64,000 bases of DNA from positions 434,001 through 498,000 of the forward strand of contig NZ_CP179727.1 in the NCBI RefSeq assembly GCF_047425875.1, in the 5' to 3' direction. Below the pieces are notes generated by a model that saw only the letters and a list, made by a program, of their open reading frames with translations, was not told the origin of the DNA and did not search any database. This DNA comes from Macrococcoides animalis. GTDB lineage: Bacteria > Bacillota > Bacilli > Staphylococcales > Staphylococcaceae. Shown here in pieces: positions 53,746 through 62,587 of this stretch (position 1 is its first letter; each line of letters starts with the position of its first letter). The position numbers and the translations under genes were made by a program.

Positions 53746-54970
53746 AACTGAAAAACTCCTTTGTTTCTTTCAAGCTTTGTACAAGCTGATCTACTTCTGC
53801 TTTTGTGTTATAGACATAGAAACTTGCACGTGCTGTAGAAGACTGGTTCAACCATTTCATTAACGGTTGCGCACAGTGGTGTCCCGCGCGAATTGCGATA
53901 CCATGTGAATCTAGCGCTGTCGCTAAATCATGTGGGTGAACACCTTCTAGGTTGAAAGTGATTAATCCGGCACGTTTATCAGCAGTAGGTCCATAAATCT
54001 CTAAACCTTCGATTTCACTCATCTTTTCATATGCATAAGCAGTTAGCTCATGTTCATATGCTAACACGTTATCCATACCAATGTCTTCTAAATAGCGTAT
54101 GGCTTCAGATAAACCTACTGCTTCAGCAATAAGCGGTGTACCTGCTTCAAATTTAGTCGGTAGTTCTGTCCAAGTTGATTCTTGTAAACCAACAAAATCA
54201 ATCATATCCCCACCAAATTCAATCGGTTCCATCTTAGATAAGTGTTCTTTTTTACCATATAGTGCACCGATACCTGTTGGTCCAAGCATCTTATGGCCAC
54301 TAAATGCATAGAAATCACAATCCAAATCTACAACATCGACTTTCATGTGCGGGATAGATTGTGCACCATCCACGACTATGATTGCACCATTGTCATGTGC
54401 AATTTGTGCGATGCTTTTTACATCGTTGATTGTACCTAGTACATTAGAAACATGTGCCATTGCAACAATCTTTGTCTTATTCGTTACAGTCGCTTTGACA
54501 TTGTCTAAAGTGATTGTGCCATCTGCTTCCATTGGAATATATTTAAGAATAGCTTGTTTACGTTTGGCAAGTTGTTGCCAAGGTACTAAATTTGCATGAT
54601 GTTCCATTTCAGTGATTACAATTTCGTCACCTGCTTCAACAGCAATATCACCATAGCTATAGGCTACTGTGTTGATTGCTGTTGTTGTACCTCTTGTAAA
54701 AATGATTTCTTCGAAATATTTCGCATTGATAAAGCGACGTACAGTTTCACGTGCATTTTCATAGCCGTCAGTCGCGCGGGTACCTAACGTATGTACACCA
54801 CGATGAACATTTGCATTCATATGCTCATAGTAATATTTCGTCTTCTCAATGACAGATAATGGCTTCTGACTTGTAGCAGATGAATCTAAATAGATTAAAT
54901 CTTTGCCATTAACTGTTTCACTTAAAATCGGAAAATCTTTTCTGATTTCTTCTATATTTAAATTGGTCAT
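53735..54970 (-). CDS. sufS: Cysteine desulfurase SufS
   Basis: 411 residues, class V PLP enzyme. The Schiff-base lysine is in AFSGHKMLGPTGIGALYG and the catalytic cysteine in IRAGHHCAQPLM; ITEMEHHANLVPW and VDGAQSIPHMKVDV bind PLP. It takes sulfur from cysteine for Fe-S cluster building. The ribosome site (AAAGGT) is weak, and the sufD stop lies 34 bases upstream. Confidence 0.96.
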   Translation of the reverse strand: MTNLNIEEIRKDFPILSETVNGKDLIYLDSSATSQKPLSVIEKTKYYYEHMNANVHRGVHTLGTRATDGYENARETVRRFINAKYFEEIIFTRGTTTAINTVAYSYGDIAVEAGDEIVITEMEHHANLVPWQQLAKRKQAILKYIPMEADGTITLDNVKATVTNKTKIVAMAHVSNVLGTINDVKSIAQIAHDNGAIIVVDGAQSIPHMKVDVVDLDCDFYAFSGHKMLGPTGIGALYGKKEHLSKMEPIEFGGDMIDFVGLQESTWTELPTKFEAGTPLIAEAVGLSEAIRYLEDIGMDNVLAYEHELTAYAYEKMSEIEGLEIYGPTADKRAGLITFNLEGVHPHDLATALDSHGIAIRAGHHCAQPLMKWLNQSSTARASFYVYNTKAEVDQLVQSLKETKEFFSYEF

Positions 54971-55004
54971 TCAATACCAAGACCTTTCAAAACTTATTTA
55001 ATAA

Positions 55005-56309
55005 TTATAATTTACCCATTACTTTTTCTTCAATGACATCAATTAATTGACGTTTCACCGCTTCAATCGGTAATTCATTTACTACCGGCGCTAAGAAACC
55101 ATGGATCACTAAACGTTCAGCTTCTTGTTTAGAAATACCACGACTCATTAAATAGAATAATTGCATTGGATCAACGCGACCAACAGATGCTGCGTGACCA
55201 GCCGTAACATCATCTTCATCAATCAAAAGAATCGGGTTAGCGTCTCCACGTGCTTTTTCAGATAACATTAATACACGTGATTCTTGTTGTGCATCAGCTT
55301 TCGTACCGCCATGTTTAATATGACCAATACCGTTAAAGATTGAAGATGCAGCATCTTTCATTACACCGTGTTTTAAAATGTGTCCTTCACTTGATTTACC
55401 ATATTGAATGATTTGTGTTGTAAAGTTTAATTTTTGTTCGCCACGACCAACCACAACGATCTTTAAATTACTCTTAGAATTATCTCCATTTAAGTAAGTT
55501 GTATTGTCGTTAATTGTATCGCCATCATTCATTAATCCTAATGCCCAGTCAATTGTTGCATCTTTCGCGGCCATTCCACGTCGAATGACATGACCTGTAA
55601 ATCCTTTGTTTAAGAAGTCTACTGCACCGTAGTTAATTTTAGCGTTATCATTAGCAATTACTTCAGAAATGATATTTAATTGTGCATCTTTCGTTTCCAC
55701 TGTTGATAAATAGTTCTCAACGTATGTTAATTCAGCACTTTCTTCAGCAACCATAACAACGTGGTTAATTATATTTACATCTGCATTATCATGTAAAACA
55801 ACGTATTGAATTGGGTTTTCAACCACTACATTACGAGGAACATATACGAATAATCCACCATTCATCATCGCAGCATGTAATGTTGTTAAACGGTGCTCGT
55901 CTACTTTTACTGCTTCAGTCATATAGTATTGTTTCACTAAGTCAGCATTTTCAATTAAAGCTGTCTCGATATCTTTAATAATAACACCTTGATCGATTAA
56001 AGATTGTTCAACTTTAACTAATGCTGGCGTATTATTGTGTTGAACGATTAAGTTCTCAACACTATCCATATCTAATAAGTTTTTAACCGTTTCTGGTAGC
56101 GCATCAGTAGAAGCAAATACTTCACTCTTAATATCTTTATGGTGTACATCAAATACCCATTTATCTAATTTTGTTTTATCTGGTTTTGGCATTTCAATAG
56201 TATTTATTTGATTGAAAGCATCCGCACGTAATTCTGCCATCCATGATGGTTCTTGGCGTGATGCTGAGAAATCTTTAATCATGTCGTTCGTTACATCGAT
56301 TGTACTCAT
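55005..56309 (-). CDS. sufD: Fe-S cluster assembly protein SufD
   Basis: 434 residues from the ATG at 56309 with GGAGG 8 bases upstream; a GTG one codon earlier is in frame. PRNVVVENPIQYVVLHDN and HAASVGRVDPMQLFYLMSRG (trimmed) and ISKQEAERLVIHGF mark the SufB/D C-terminal core, with the metal-site His in TAGHAAS. It pairs with SufB on a SufC dimer. Confidence 0.95.
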   Translation of the reverse strand: MSTIDVTNDMIKDFSASRQEPSWMAELRADAFNQINTIEMPKPDKTKLDKWVFDVHHKDIKSEVFASTDALPETVKNLLDMDSVENLIVQHNNTPALVKVEQSLIDQGVIIKDIETALIENADLVKQYYMTEAVKVDEHRLTTLHAAMMNGGLFVYVPRNVVVENPIQYVVLHDNADVNIINHVVMVAEESAELTYVENYLSTVETKDAQLNIISEVIANDNAKINYGAVDFLNKGFTGHVIRRGMAAKDATIDWALGLMNDGDTINDNTTYLNGDNSKSNLKIVVVGRGEQKLNFTTQIIQYGKSSEGHILKHGVMKDAASSIFNGIGHIKHGGTKADAQQESRVLMLSEKARGDANPILLIDEDDVTAGHAASVGRVDPMQLFYLMSRGISKQEAERLVIHGFLAPVVNELPIEAVKRQLIDVIEEKVMGKL

Positions 56310-56339
56310 CACATTTTCCTCCTATTTTATTATCAGGTA

Positions 56340-57116
56340 TTAAGCGTTAATTGTTTCATCTTGAATGTTTAATTCTTGTTTAATCCAGTCGTAACCTTCA
56401 GCTTCAAGACGTTTCGCTAATTCTTCTCCACCTGATTTAACAACTTTACCTTGCATCATAACGTGTACGAAGTCAGGTGTAATGTAGTTTAATAAACGTT
56501 GGTAATGCGTGATGATTAAGCAACCGAAGTTGTCTCCGCGCATTTGATTAATCCCTTTAGAAACCACTTTTAAAGCATCGATATCTAAACCTGAGTCAAT
56601 TTCATCTAAGATAGCAAATTTAGGCTCTAACATCATTAATTGAAGAATTTCGTTACGTTTTTTCTCCCCACCAGAGAATCCTTCATTTAAGTAACGTTGT
56701 GCCATGTCTAAATCCATTTCTAAAAATTCCATGTTTTTATCTAACTTTTTGATGAATTGCATTAAATTGATTTCGTTTCCTTCTTCACGTTTTGCGTTGA
56801 TTGCTGAACGTAAGAAGTCTGCGTTTGTTACACCTGAAATTTCAGATGGATATTGCATTGCTAAGAAAAGACCCGCTTGAGCACGCTCATCTACTTCCAT
56901 TTCTAATACGTTTTCTCCATCAAGTAAAACTTCACCTTGTGTTACTTCATATTTAGGGTGTCCCATAATTGCTGCTGATAAAGTTGATTTACCTGTTCCA
57001 TTAGGTCCCATGATTGCGTGAATTTCATTTTGTTTGATTGTTAAATTTACACCTTTTAAAATTTCTTTTCCTTCAATTGAAACGTGTAAATCTTTAATTT
57101 CTAATACTGATACCAT
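56340..57116 (-). CDS. sufC: Fe-S cluster assembly ATPase SufC
   Basis: 258 residues. Walker A GPNGTGKST (about 35-43), signature FSGGEKKRNEILQLM, Walker B FAILDEIDSGLD and switch His in LIITHYQRLL. Soluble ABC ATPase that drives the SufBCD scaffold. It is the first gene of the operon; GGAGGGA precedes the ATG. The 240-base spacer up to the divergent DUF1304 gene must hold both promoters; a TTGACC with a TATAAA 15 bases on is one weak candidate. Confidence 0.96.
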   Translation of the reverse strand: MVSVLEIKDLHVSIEGKEILKGVNLTIKQNEIHAIMGPNGTGKSTLSAAIMGHPKYEVTQGEVLLDGENVLEMEVDERAQAGLFLAMQYPSEISGVTNADFLRSAINAKREEGNEINLMQFIKKLDKNMEFLEMDLDMAQRYLNEGFSGGEKKRNEILQLMMLEPKFAILDEIDSGLDIDALKVVSKGINQMRGDNFGCLIITHYQRLLNYITPDFVHVMMQGKVVKSGGEELAKRLEAEGYDWIKQELNIQDETINA

Positions 57117-57355
57117 ATTGAATTCCCTCCGATATATATAATAGTTTCATCTTATCTAGTTTATAATAATTTTAATCTGAGGTCAAAGACCTATGACTTA
57201 AATCACAGTCTTTATTATAACCTAAATAAGGGCTTAGTTAAATTAATCGGACCAAATATTTTCAAATCAATGAGAAAATATGACTTATGATTGAAAATGA
57301 TACTAGCTTATGATTTTATAGTGTACAATATTTATAATACTCAAGGAGGGATACA

Positions 57356-57721
57356 ATGCATGTTATTTCAATGATTCTTGCAACAATTGTTTTCATCGAA
57401 CATATTTATATTATGATATTAGAAATGTATTTTAGTAATACTAAGCGCGCTGCCGATACTTTTGGGATTGATTATAATTTCTTACAAGATAAACGTGTAA
57501 AAACATTATTTAAAAATCAAGGGCTATATAATGGATTTTTAGCAGCTGGATTAGGTTATGGTTTATTTTTCAGCAAAAATCAATTAGAAATTACGACAAT
57601 GTTTGTTATTTTTGTCATCATTGCAGCAGTTTATGGAGCTATGACAAGTGGTAAAGGTATCTTAATTAAACAAGGGCTACCGGCGATTTTAGCTATGATT
57701 GCAATTTTGATTTTAAAATAA
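57356..57721 (+). CDS. DUF1304 family membrane protein
   Basis: 121 residues with four helices. EHIYIMILEMYF in the first helix and NQGLYNGFLAAGLGYGLFF match DUF1304, small integral membrane proteins of unknown role. AAGGAGGG lies 7 bases before the ATG. It is a single gene, divergent from suf and convergent with metQ. Confidence 0.82.
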   Translation: MHVISMILATIVFIEHIYIMILEMYFSNTKRAADTFGIDYNFLQDKRVKTLFKNQGLYNGFLAAGLGYGLFFSKNQLEITTMFVIFVIIAAVYGAMTSGKGILIKQGLPAILAMIAILILK

Positions 57722-57728
57722 TTTATAA

Positions 57729-57772
57729 TAAAAAATGAGATTAAGACAAATCCGTCTTAATCTCATTTTTTA
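57729..57772. terminator. Bidirectional terminator DUF1304 / metQ
   Basis: A 17-pair perfect stem (57731-57747 with 57754-57770) around AAATCC. Confidence 0.93.
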
Positions 57773-58591
57773 TTTAACAGCGATTACCGCGCCTTCATAC
57801 TTTTTATTAATATAATCTTGCATTTCATTTGATTGAAGCACTTTAATTAAAGCTTTTAACTTCTTACTATTCTTATCTTCATCTCGAACAGCAATTAAGT
57901 TTGCGTAAGGAGAATCTTTATCTTCTACTGCAATTGAATCTTTAACAGGATTTAATTTATTGTCAATTGCGAAGTTAGAATTGATAATCGTAGCATCACC
58001 TTCATCATTTTTGTATGATTTTGGTAAAAATTCTGCGGATTGTTTGTTGTTGAATTTAAAGTTCTTTTTATTTACTTTAATATCTTTAAATGTTGCTGTA
58101 ATCGGATCTACACCTGGTTTTAATTCGATTAATCCAGCTTTAGTAAAGAATGATAAGAAACGTCCTTCTTCAGCTGGGTTATTAGAAACATAGATTTCAG
58201 CACCTTCAGGTAAATCTTTTAATGAGCTGTATTTATTAGAATAAACTGCCATCGGTTCTAAGTGTACATTTCCAATTGTCGTAATTTTATATTTTTTTGA
58301 CTTTTTCTCAATATCTAAATACGGCGTATGTTGGAAGAAGTTTGCATCAAGTTCTCCTTCATTTAATAGTCTATTAGGTGTCGTATAATCGTTGATGACT
58401 TTAATTTTTAAGTTATAACCATCTTTCTTCATCATCGCTTTCGCATGCTCTAATATTTCTCCATGTGGCGAAGGAGAAGCACCGACTAAAATGGTTTCAT
58501 TTTGTTTTGTATTATTTTTACCTTCAAATATTAAGCCTAGTACTGCTATGATTAATAAAATACTTGTAATTGTATAGAACTTTTTCATCAT
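57770..58591 (-). CDS. metQ: Methionine ABC transporter substrate-binding protein, no lipobox
   Basis: 273 residues of the NLPA/MetQ family: LVGASPSPHGEILEHAKAM, NEGELDANFFQHTPYLD and VHLEPMAVYSNKY are typical. The N-terminal helix (about 4-22, YTITSILLIIAVLGLIFEG) has no cysteine, so the usual lipobox is missing; the protein may stay attached by an uncleaved helix. Either of two adjacent ATG codons could be the start. It is the last gene of metNIQ, 9 bases after metI. Confidence 0.92.
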   Translation of the reverse strand: MMKKFYTITSILLIIAVLGLIFEGKNNTKQNETILVGASPSPHGEILEHAKAMMKKDGYNLKIKVINDYTTPNRLLNEGELDANFFQHTPYLDIEKKSKKYKITTIGNVHLEPMAVYSNKYSSLKDLPEGAEIYVSNNPAEEGRFLSFFTKAGLIELKPGVDPITATFKDIKVNKKNFKFNNKQSAEFLPKSYKNDEGDATIINSNFAIDNKLNPVKDSIAVEDKDSPYANLIAVRDEDKNSKKLKALIKVLQSNEMQDYINKKYEGAVIAVK

Positions 58592-58600
58592 GACATCCCC

Positions 58601-59293
58601 TTATCTTTTGTCGACATGTTTAACAATCATGTCCCCAATCCATTGAATTAAGAAGACAATAATTAGTATTGCAATTGTAGCAACTAAAATTACATCATTT
58701 TGACTTCTTGTAAAACCAACTAAATATGCTAAGTTACCAAGTCCACCGGCTCCGATAACACCAGCAATCGCTGTTGAACCCACTAAAGCGATGGCTGTTA
58801 CAGTGATGCCTGAAATCAGTGCTGGTAAACTTTCCGGAATTAACACTTTATTAATTAACGTCCAAGTATTCGCACCCATTGATTCAACGGCTTCAATGAC
58901 ACCTTTATCGATCTCTTTTAACGCTATTTCTACTAATCTTGCATAGAATGGTGCAGCACCAATGATTAATGCAGGTAAAGCACCTTTAACACCACTAATC
59001 GTATTCATAATAATACTTGTAAATGGAATCAATAAAAGAATTAAAATGATAAAGGGTACTGCTCTAAATAAGTTAACAATAAAAGCTAAAACGGAATAAG
59101 CAATACTAGATGCTTTCGATTTTCCACGTGACGTTAAAAATAATAAAATACCGATGATTAAACCAAAAATAAATGTGAATACCGTAGATATGTATGTCAT
59201 ATATAAAGTTTCATAAATCGCTGTCCATACATCTGGCCAAATCACATTTTTAAACGTAAACATTTCTTGAAGATTCTCTATAAATTTATCCAT
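58601..59293 (-). CDS. metI: Methionine ABC transporter permease
   Basis: 230 residues from the ATG at 59293, which has GAGGTGG 6 bases upstream. Five helices and the inner-face EAA loop ESMGANTWTLINKVLIPESL (about 137-156) characterise MetI. It forms the channel for D- and L-methionine. The start overlaps metN by 8 bases. Confidence 0.95.
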   Translation of the reverse strand: MDKFIENLQEMFTFKNVIWPDVWTAIYETLYMTYISTVFTFIFGLIIGILLFLTSRGKSKASSIAYSVLAFIVNLFRAVPFIILILLLIPFTSIIMNTISGVKGALPALIIGAAPFYARLVEIALKEIDKGVIEAVESMGANTWTLINKVLIPESLPALISGITVTAIALVGSTAIAGVIGAGGLGNLAYLVGFTRSQNDVILVATIAILIIVFLIQWIGDMIVKHVDKR

Positions 59294-60311
59294 GTCGTTC
59301 CACCTCAATTTCTACACCATGCTGTATTAATTCATGCTCTATTTGTTCAATAGGAATATTATTTTGATTAATATGGACGATTAAGTGTCCGTATGAACCA
59401 TTACGTGTGTGCTTTACATTACCAGCTAAAATATTCATCTCTAGACCATATTTTTGAATCACTTTACTGACAATAGGTTGACCTGTAGTAGTTCCGACAA
59501 ATTTTAATTTAAGAATGGTACCTTTTGGATAAGTTTTATTAATTTCTTGAATCGAAGTATCAACTTCATCTTCATTTAGATCATCTCTTACAAAGCGTTT
59601 TGTAATTGTAGTTTGAGGACTATTAAATATATTTAGTACTTCACCAAGTTCAACAATTTTACCATCTTCCATCACTGCAACTCTACTACAAATCTTTCGA
59701 ATAACAGCCATCTCATGCGTAATAAGTATCATCGTAATATTTAAACGTTTATTAATTTCAACGAGTAAATTTAAAATTTCATCTGTTGTTTGAGGGTCAA
59801 GTGCACTTGTTGCTTCATCACATAATAAAACTTCTGGATCATTACTTAATGCTCTAGCAATCCCAACTCGCTGTTTTTGACCACCGGATAACTCTGATGG
59901 AAATGCTTTTTCTCGACCTTTTAGTCCAACCAAGTCAATTAAAGACATTACTTTGTCATGTTGTTCTGCTTTAGGTAAACCCGCAATCTCTAATGGTAAT
60001 GCAACGTTATCATACACCGTACGTGACCATAACAAATTAAAATGTTGAAAGATCATACTGATTTTTTGACGTCTCTTTAACAATTCTTTTTTACTTAGAT
60101 GATTAAGTGCTTCCCCATTTATATTCACTTCACCACTTGTAGGCAATTCTAAACCATTAAACATTCTAATCATTGTACTTTTACCTGCTCCACTGTAACC
60201 AATAATTCCGAAAATTTCCCCTTTCTCAATATTTAAACTTACATTATCTACTGCTTTTATAGAACCTTTTTTCGTTTTAAATATTTTTTCAACATTCTTT
60301 AATTGAATCAT
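59286..60311 (-). CDS. metN: Methionine ABC transporter ATPase
   Basis: 341 residues from the ATG at 60311 (GAGGAGG 6 bases upstream); an open frame reaching to 60398 runs into the riboswitch and is not coding. Walker A GYSGAGKST, signature LSGGQKQRVGIA, Walker B VLLCDEATSALD, switch His in LITHEMAVI. The C-terminal NIL domain (about 265-340) senses intracellular methionine and inhibits uptake. Preceded by an S-box element. Confidence 0.96.
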   Translation of the reverse strand: MIQLKNVEKIFKTKKGSIKAVDNVSLNIEKGEIFGIIGYSGAGKSTMIRMFNGLELPTSGEVNINGEALNHLSKKELLKRRQKISMIFQHFNLLWSRTVYDNVALPLEIAGLPKAEQHDKVMSLIDLVGLKGREKAFPSELSGGQKQRVGIARALSNDPEVLLCDEATSALDPQTTDEILNLLVEINKRLNITMILITHEMAVIRKICSRVAVMEDGKIVELGEVLNIFNSPQTTITKRFVRDDLNEDEVDTSIQEINKTYPKGTILKLKFVGTTTGQPIVSKVIQKYGLEMNILAGNVKHTRNGSYGHLIVHINQNNIPIEQIEHELIQHGVEIEVERHG

Positions 60312-60334
60312 ACTGTTCCTCCTCAAATTTCTCA

Positions 60335-60370
60335 TAAAAAAATGCATCTTTCCCTCAAAGAGAAAGACGC
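60335..60370 (-). terminator. Riboswitch-controlled terminator ahead of metN
   Basis: On the minus strand GCGTCTTTC pairs with GAAAGATGC (one G-U) and is followed by seven T residues. Its 5' arm, TTTCTCTT, can instead pair with GAGAGAAA from the aptamer P1 side, giving an antiterminator. Confidence 0.9.
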
Positions 60371-60391
60371 AAAATGATATATTGTGAATTT

Positions 60392-60494
60392 CTCTCATCT
60401 TCTAAAGTTAAAAACTTTATGTGAATTGGCACCTTGTCTTAACGACGGTTGCCGGGCTTCAAAGGGCACATCCCTCCACCTCTCTTGATAAGAG
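60392..60494 (-). ncRNA. SAM-I (S-box) riboswitch aptamer
   Basis: On the minus strand P1 CTCTTATC pairs with GATGAGAG. Between lie AAGAGAGGTGGAGGGA, GCCC...GGCAACC and AAGGTGCCAATTC, the conserved S-box core. High S-adenosylmethionine should hold P1 closed, free the terminator and stop metNIQ transcription. Confidence 0.95.
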
Positions 60495-60539
60495 TGTATT
60501 TAATTGTTTTTTGAATATGTTCTCTATCTTAAAATAGTT

Positions 60540-60845
60540 TTATGTTTTCGTCAACATAAAATTTATATTTTCATACAAAGTTGTAACGGAATCAAATTTA
60601 TATGAAATATCTCTAACTTCTCCATTTGTGACAAATAACATGACAGGAACACTTTGTATCTCGTAATATTTGCTTAATTTTTCGTAATAATTTAAATCAA
60701 TTTTCATTACTGTAATATCTATTGATGCTGTTGTAATATCCAACATCTTTTCTGCGAGTTTACATGTACCACAAAATGGTGTATACCCAAATAAAATCAA
60801 TGTTTCATTAGCTAAATCATATTGCAAAAGCTTGCTTAAGTTCAT
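60540..60845 (-). CDS. Thioredoxin-like protein, YusE type
   Basis: 101 residues from the ATG at 60845. LFGYTPFCGTCKLAEKMLDI holds the CGTC active site; SVPVMLFVTNGE holds the cis-proline. The start lies 29 bases inside the yusF-like gene with no clear ribosome site nearby (AAAGG at 14 bases), so translation is probably coupled. A thiol-disulfide role is inferred; the partner is unknown. Confidence 0.82.
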   Translation of the reverse strand: MNLSKLLQYDLANETLILFGYTPFCGTCKLAEKMLDITTASIDITVMKIDLNYYEKLSKYYEIQSVPVMLFVTNGEVRDISYKFDSVTTLYENINFMLTKT

Positions 60846-61206
60846 AATGTGAGGGCTTACCTTTCCAAACAAATTGTTGTTTTACATCAAATTGATTTTT
60901 CATCATTGTTCTAGCTAAGTAGTCAAGTGGGCAATTACCAACTTCACCGTATTTTGGATCAATATGAATATGATTACTTTCACTCAAATGACGCTTAAAC
61001 CATGATCTAATTTTACGACCGGCTTTATCACTATCTGTCATAATATAAACTTTGTTATGATATAAATCTTCTATCATATCATCAAGTTTACCAATACCCA
61101 TCGTGCCATTTGTGCAAATAATATGTACAGGTTCCGTTAATACTTCTTGTAATCTTAGCTTGTCACGTTTTCCTTCTACTACGATAACTTTAGTAATTAC
61201 AGACAT
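60817..61206 (-). CDS. TOPRIM-domain protein, YusF type
   Basis: 129 residues from the ATG at 61206 with AAAAGG 8 bases upstream. VIVVEGKRDKLRL carries the TOPRIM glutamate and YIMTDSDKAGRKIRSWF the DxD. Small solitary TOPRIM proteins of this type resemble RNase M5 and OLD/primase domains; nucleic acid cleavage is possible but unproven. Between gcvH and yusE as in Bacillus. Confidence 0.85.
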   Translation of the reverse strand: MSVITKVIVVEGKRDKLRLQEVLTEPVHIICTNGTMGIGKLDDMIEDLYHNKVYIMTDSDKAGRKIRSWFKRHLSESNHIHIDPKYGEVGNCPLDYLARTMMKNQFDVKQQFVWKGKPSHYELKQAFAI

Positions 61207-61254
61207 GTCCATCACCTTTTTATCATATTGTATTCAATAATCATCAATGATAAT

Positions 61255-61294
61255 AAAAAAATTTCCTTGATAAATTTATTATCAAGGAAATTAT
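61255..61294 (-). terminator. Terminator after gcvH
   Basis: ATTTCCTTGATAA (61261-61273) pairs with TTATCAAGGAAAT (61279-61291); a T run follows on the minus strand. Confidence 0.9.
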
Positions 61295-61299
61295 AACAT

Positions 61300-61668
61300 T
61301 TATTCGTTAATCATTTCATCATATTGTGCTTGATCCATTAAATCAGTAAGGCTAGCGTCATCCGCTTCAACCTTAATCATCCAAGCTTGGTCCATAGCAG
61401 ATTCGTTAACTAATTCAGGAGAATCCTCTAACTCTGAGTTAACTTCGATAATTTTTCCTGAAATTGGAGCATATAATTCTGATACAGTTTTAACTGATTC
61501 AACACTACCGAATGGAGCGCCGACTTCGATTTCATCACCAACTTCTGGTAATTCAACGAATACAATATCACCTAATTCAGATTGTGCGAAATCTGTAATC
61601 CCGATTGTTTTAACATTATCTTCTAATTTTACCCATTCATGATCTTTTGAAAATTTTAAATTCGACAT
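61300..61668 (-). CDS. gcvH: Glycine cleavage system H protein
   Basis: 122 residues from the ATG at 61668 (GGAGGG 7 bases upstream); the longer open frame lacks a ribosome site. ITDFAQSELGDIVFVELPEVG and GSVESVKTVSELYAPISG, with the lipoylated lysine, are diagnostic. Besides glycine cleavage, GcvH relays octanoyl or lipoyl groups in Firmicute lipoate metabolism, linking it to lipA in this window. Confidence 0.95.
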   Translation of the reverse strand: MSNLKFSKDHEWVKLEDNVKTIGITDFAQSELGDIVFVELPEVGDEIEVGAPFGSVESVKTVSELYAPISGKIIEVNSELEDSPELVNESAMDQAWMIKVEADDASLTDLMDQAQYDEMINE

Positions 61669-61739
61669 TATAAACCCTCCGTTTAATAAAGTACTATCAA
61701 ATATAATAATGACATATTGTAAGCGTTTATTCAATCATT

Positions 61740-62093
61740 TTATAACCAAGTTGCTTCGTAATCTTCTTCTTTAAATCCAAGTGTTATTTTTCCACCATTT
61801 ACAGCAAGTGGTCTTTTTACTAACATTCCATCAGACGCAAGGAGTGCTAACTTTTCTTCAATTGATTTGTCAGCTAAAGTATCTTTAAGATTTAATTCTT
61901 TAAATTTAGTACCTTGTTTATTAAATAATAAATCAACATCTACATTTGTATCTTTAATGATTTTTTGAAATTCAGAAACAGTCGGAGTATGTTCTACAAT
62001 ATGGATAGGTTCAAAGCTAACACCTTGTGTTTCTAGATATTTCACTGCTTTTCTGCAAGTACTGCAGTTGGGTAATTGATAAAATTTAATCAT
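61740..62093 (-). CDS. ArsC/Spx family protein, YusI-like
   Basis: 117 residues. NCSTCRKAVKYLETQGV gives a CxxC near the N-terminus, and VKRPLAVNGG is the ArsC/Spx RP segment. It lacks Spx-specific RNA polymerase features that I could name, so it is more likely a YusI-type reductase. It lies 71 bases upstream of gcvH on the same strand. Confidence 0.83.
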   Translation of the reverse strand: MIKFYQLPNCSTCRKAVKYLETQGVSFEPIHIVEHTPTVSEFQKIIKDTNVDVDLLFNKQGTKFKELNLKDTLADKSIEEKLALLASDGMLVKRPLAVNGGKITLGFKEEDYEATWL

Positions 62094-62227
62094 CGAATGG
62101 CCTCCTTCTATTAGTTAACCTAATATTAACAATTATTATTGAGTGTTACAACTTCAATCCATATCGTTTAATATTTCAACAAAAAGGTATATAATTAATA
62201 TATAAAATATATTGTGAGGTAATAACA

Positions 62228-62548
62228 ATGAGAACTATTAGTCAATATGAAGAATTCAAAGAAATCATCAATCAAGAGGAGAAAATTATTGTAAAGTTTT
62301 TTGCAGATTGGTGTCCAGATTGCACGCGTATGGATTTCTGGATTGATCCAATAGTAGATGAATATAATGATTACACTTGGTATAAAATTAATCGCGATCA
62401 AGTCCCAGAAGCTGCAGATGAAAATGAAGTGATGGGCATTCCAAGTTTACTAATTTTCGAAAAAGGTGAGAAAATTGCGCATTTACATTCTGCGAATGCA
62501 AAAACACCTGATTCAGTAAAAGCATTTTTAACAGAGCATCTTAAATAA
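62228..62548 (+). CDS. Thioredoxin-family protein
   Basis: 106 residues: a thioredoxin fold with KFFADWCPDCTRMDFW (CPDC active site, about 29-32) and MGIPSLLIFEKGEK with the cis-proline. The CPDC sequence differs from CGPC of main thioredoxins and resembles the YtpP group. TGAGGT precedes the ATG. Single gene followed by a palindromic terminator. Confidence 0.87.
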   Translation: MRTISQYEEFKEIINQEEKIIVKFFADWCPDCTRMDFWIDPIVDEYNDYTWYKINRDQVPEAADENEVMGIPSLLIFEKGEKIAHLHSANAKTPDSVKAFLTEHLK

Positions 62549-62553
62549 AATTT

Positions 62554-62586
62554 AATCATCCTAACGTACGTTAGGATGATTTTTTG
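62554..62586. terminator. Bidirectional terminator thioredoxin-like / nitroreductase
   Basis: AATCATCCTAACGT and its exact complement form a palindrome centred at 62567/62568, followed by a T run. Confidence 0.92.
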
Positions 62587-62587
62587 T

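Noticed and set aside
60312..60398. Extended metN reading frame with 29 extra N-terminal residues
   Set aside because: The extra codons come from the riboswitch expression platform and terminator; the ATG at 60311 has a strong ribosome site and gives the usual 341 residues.
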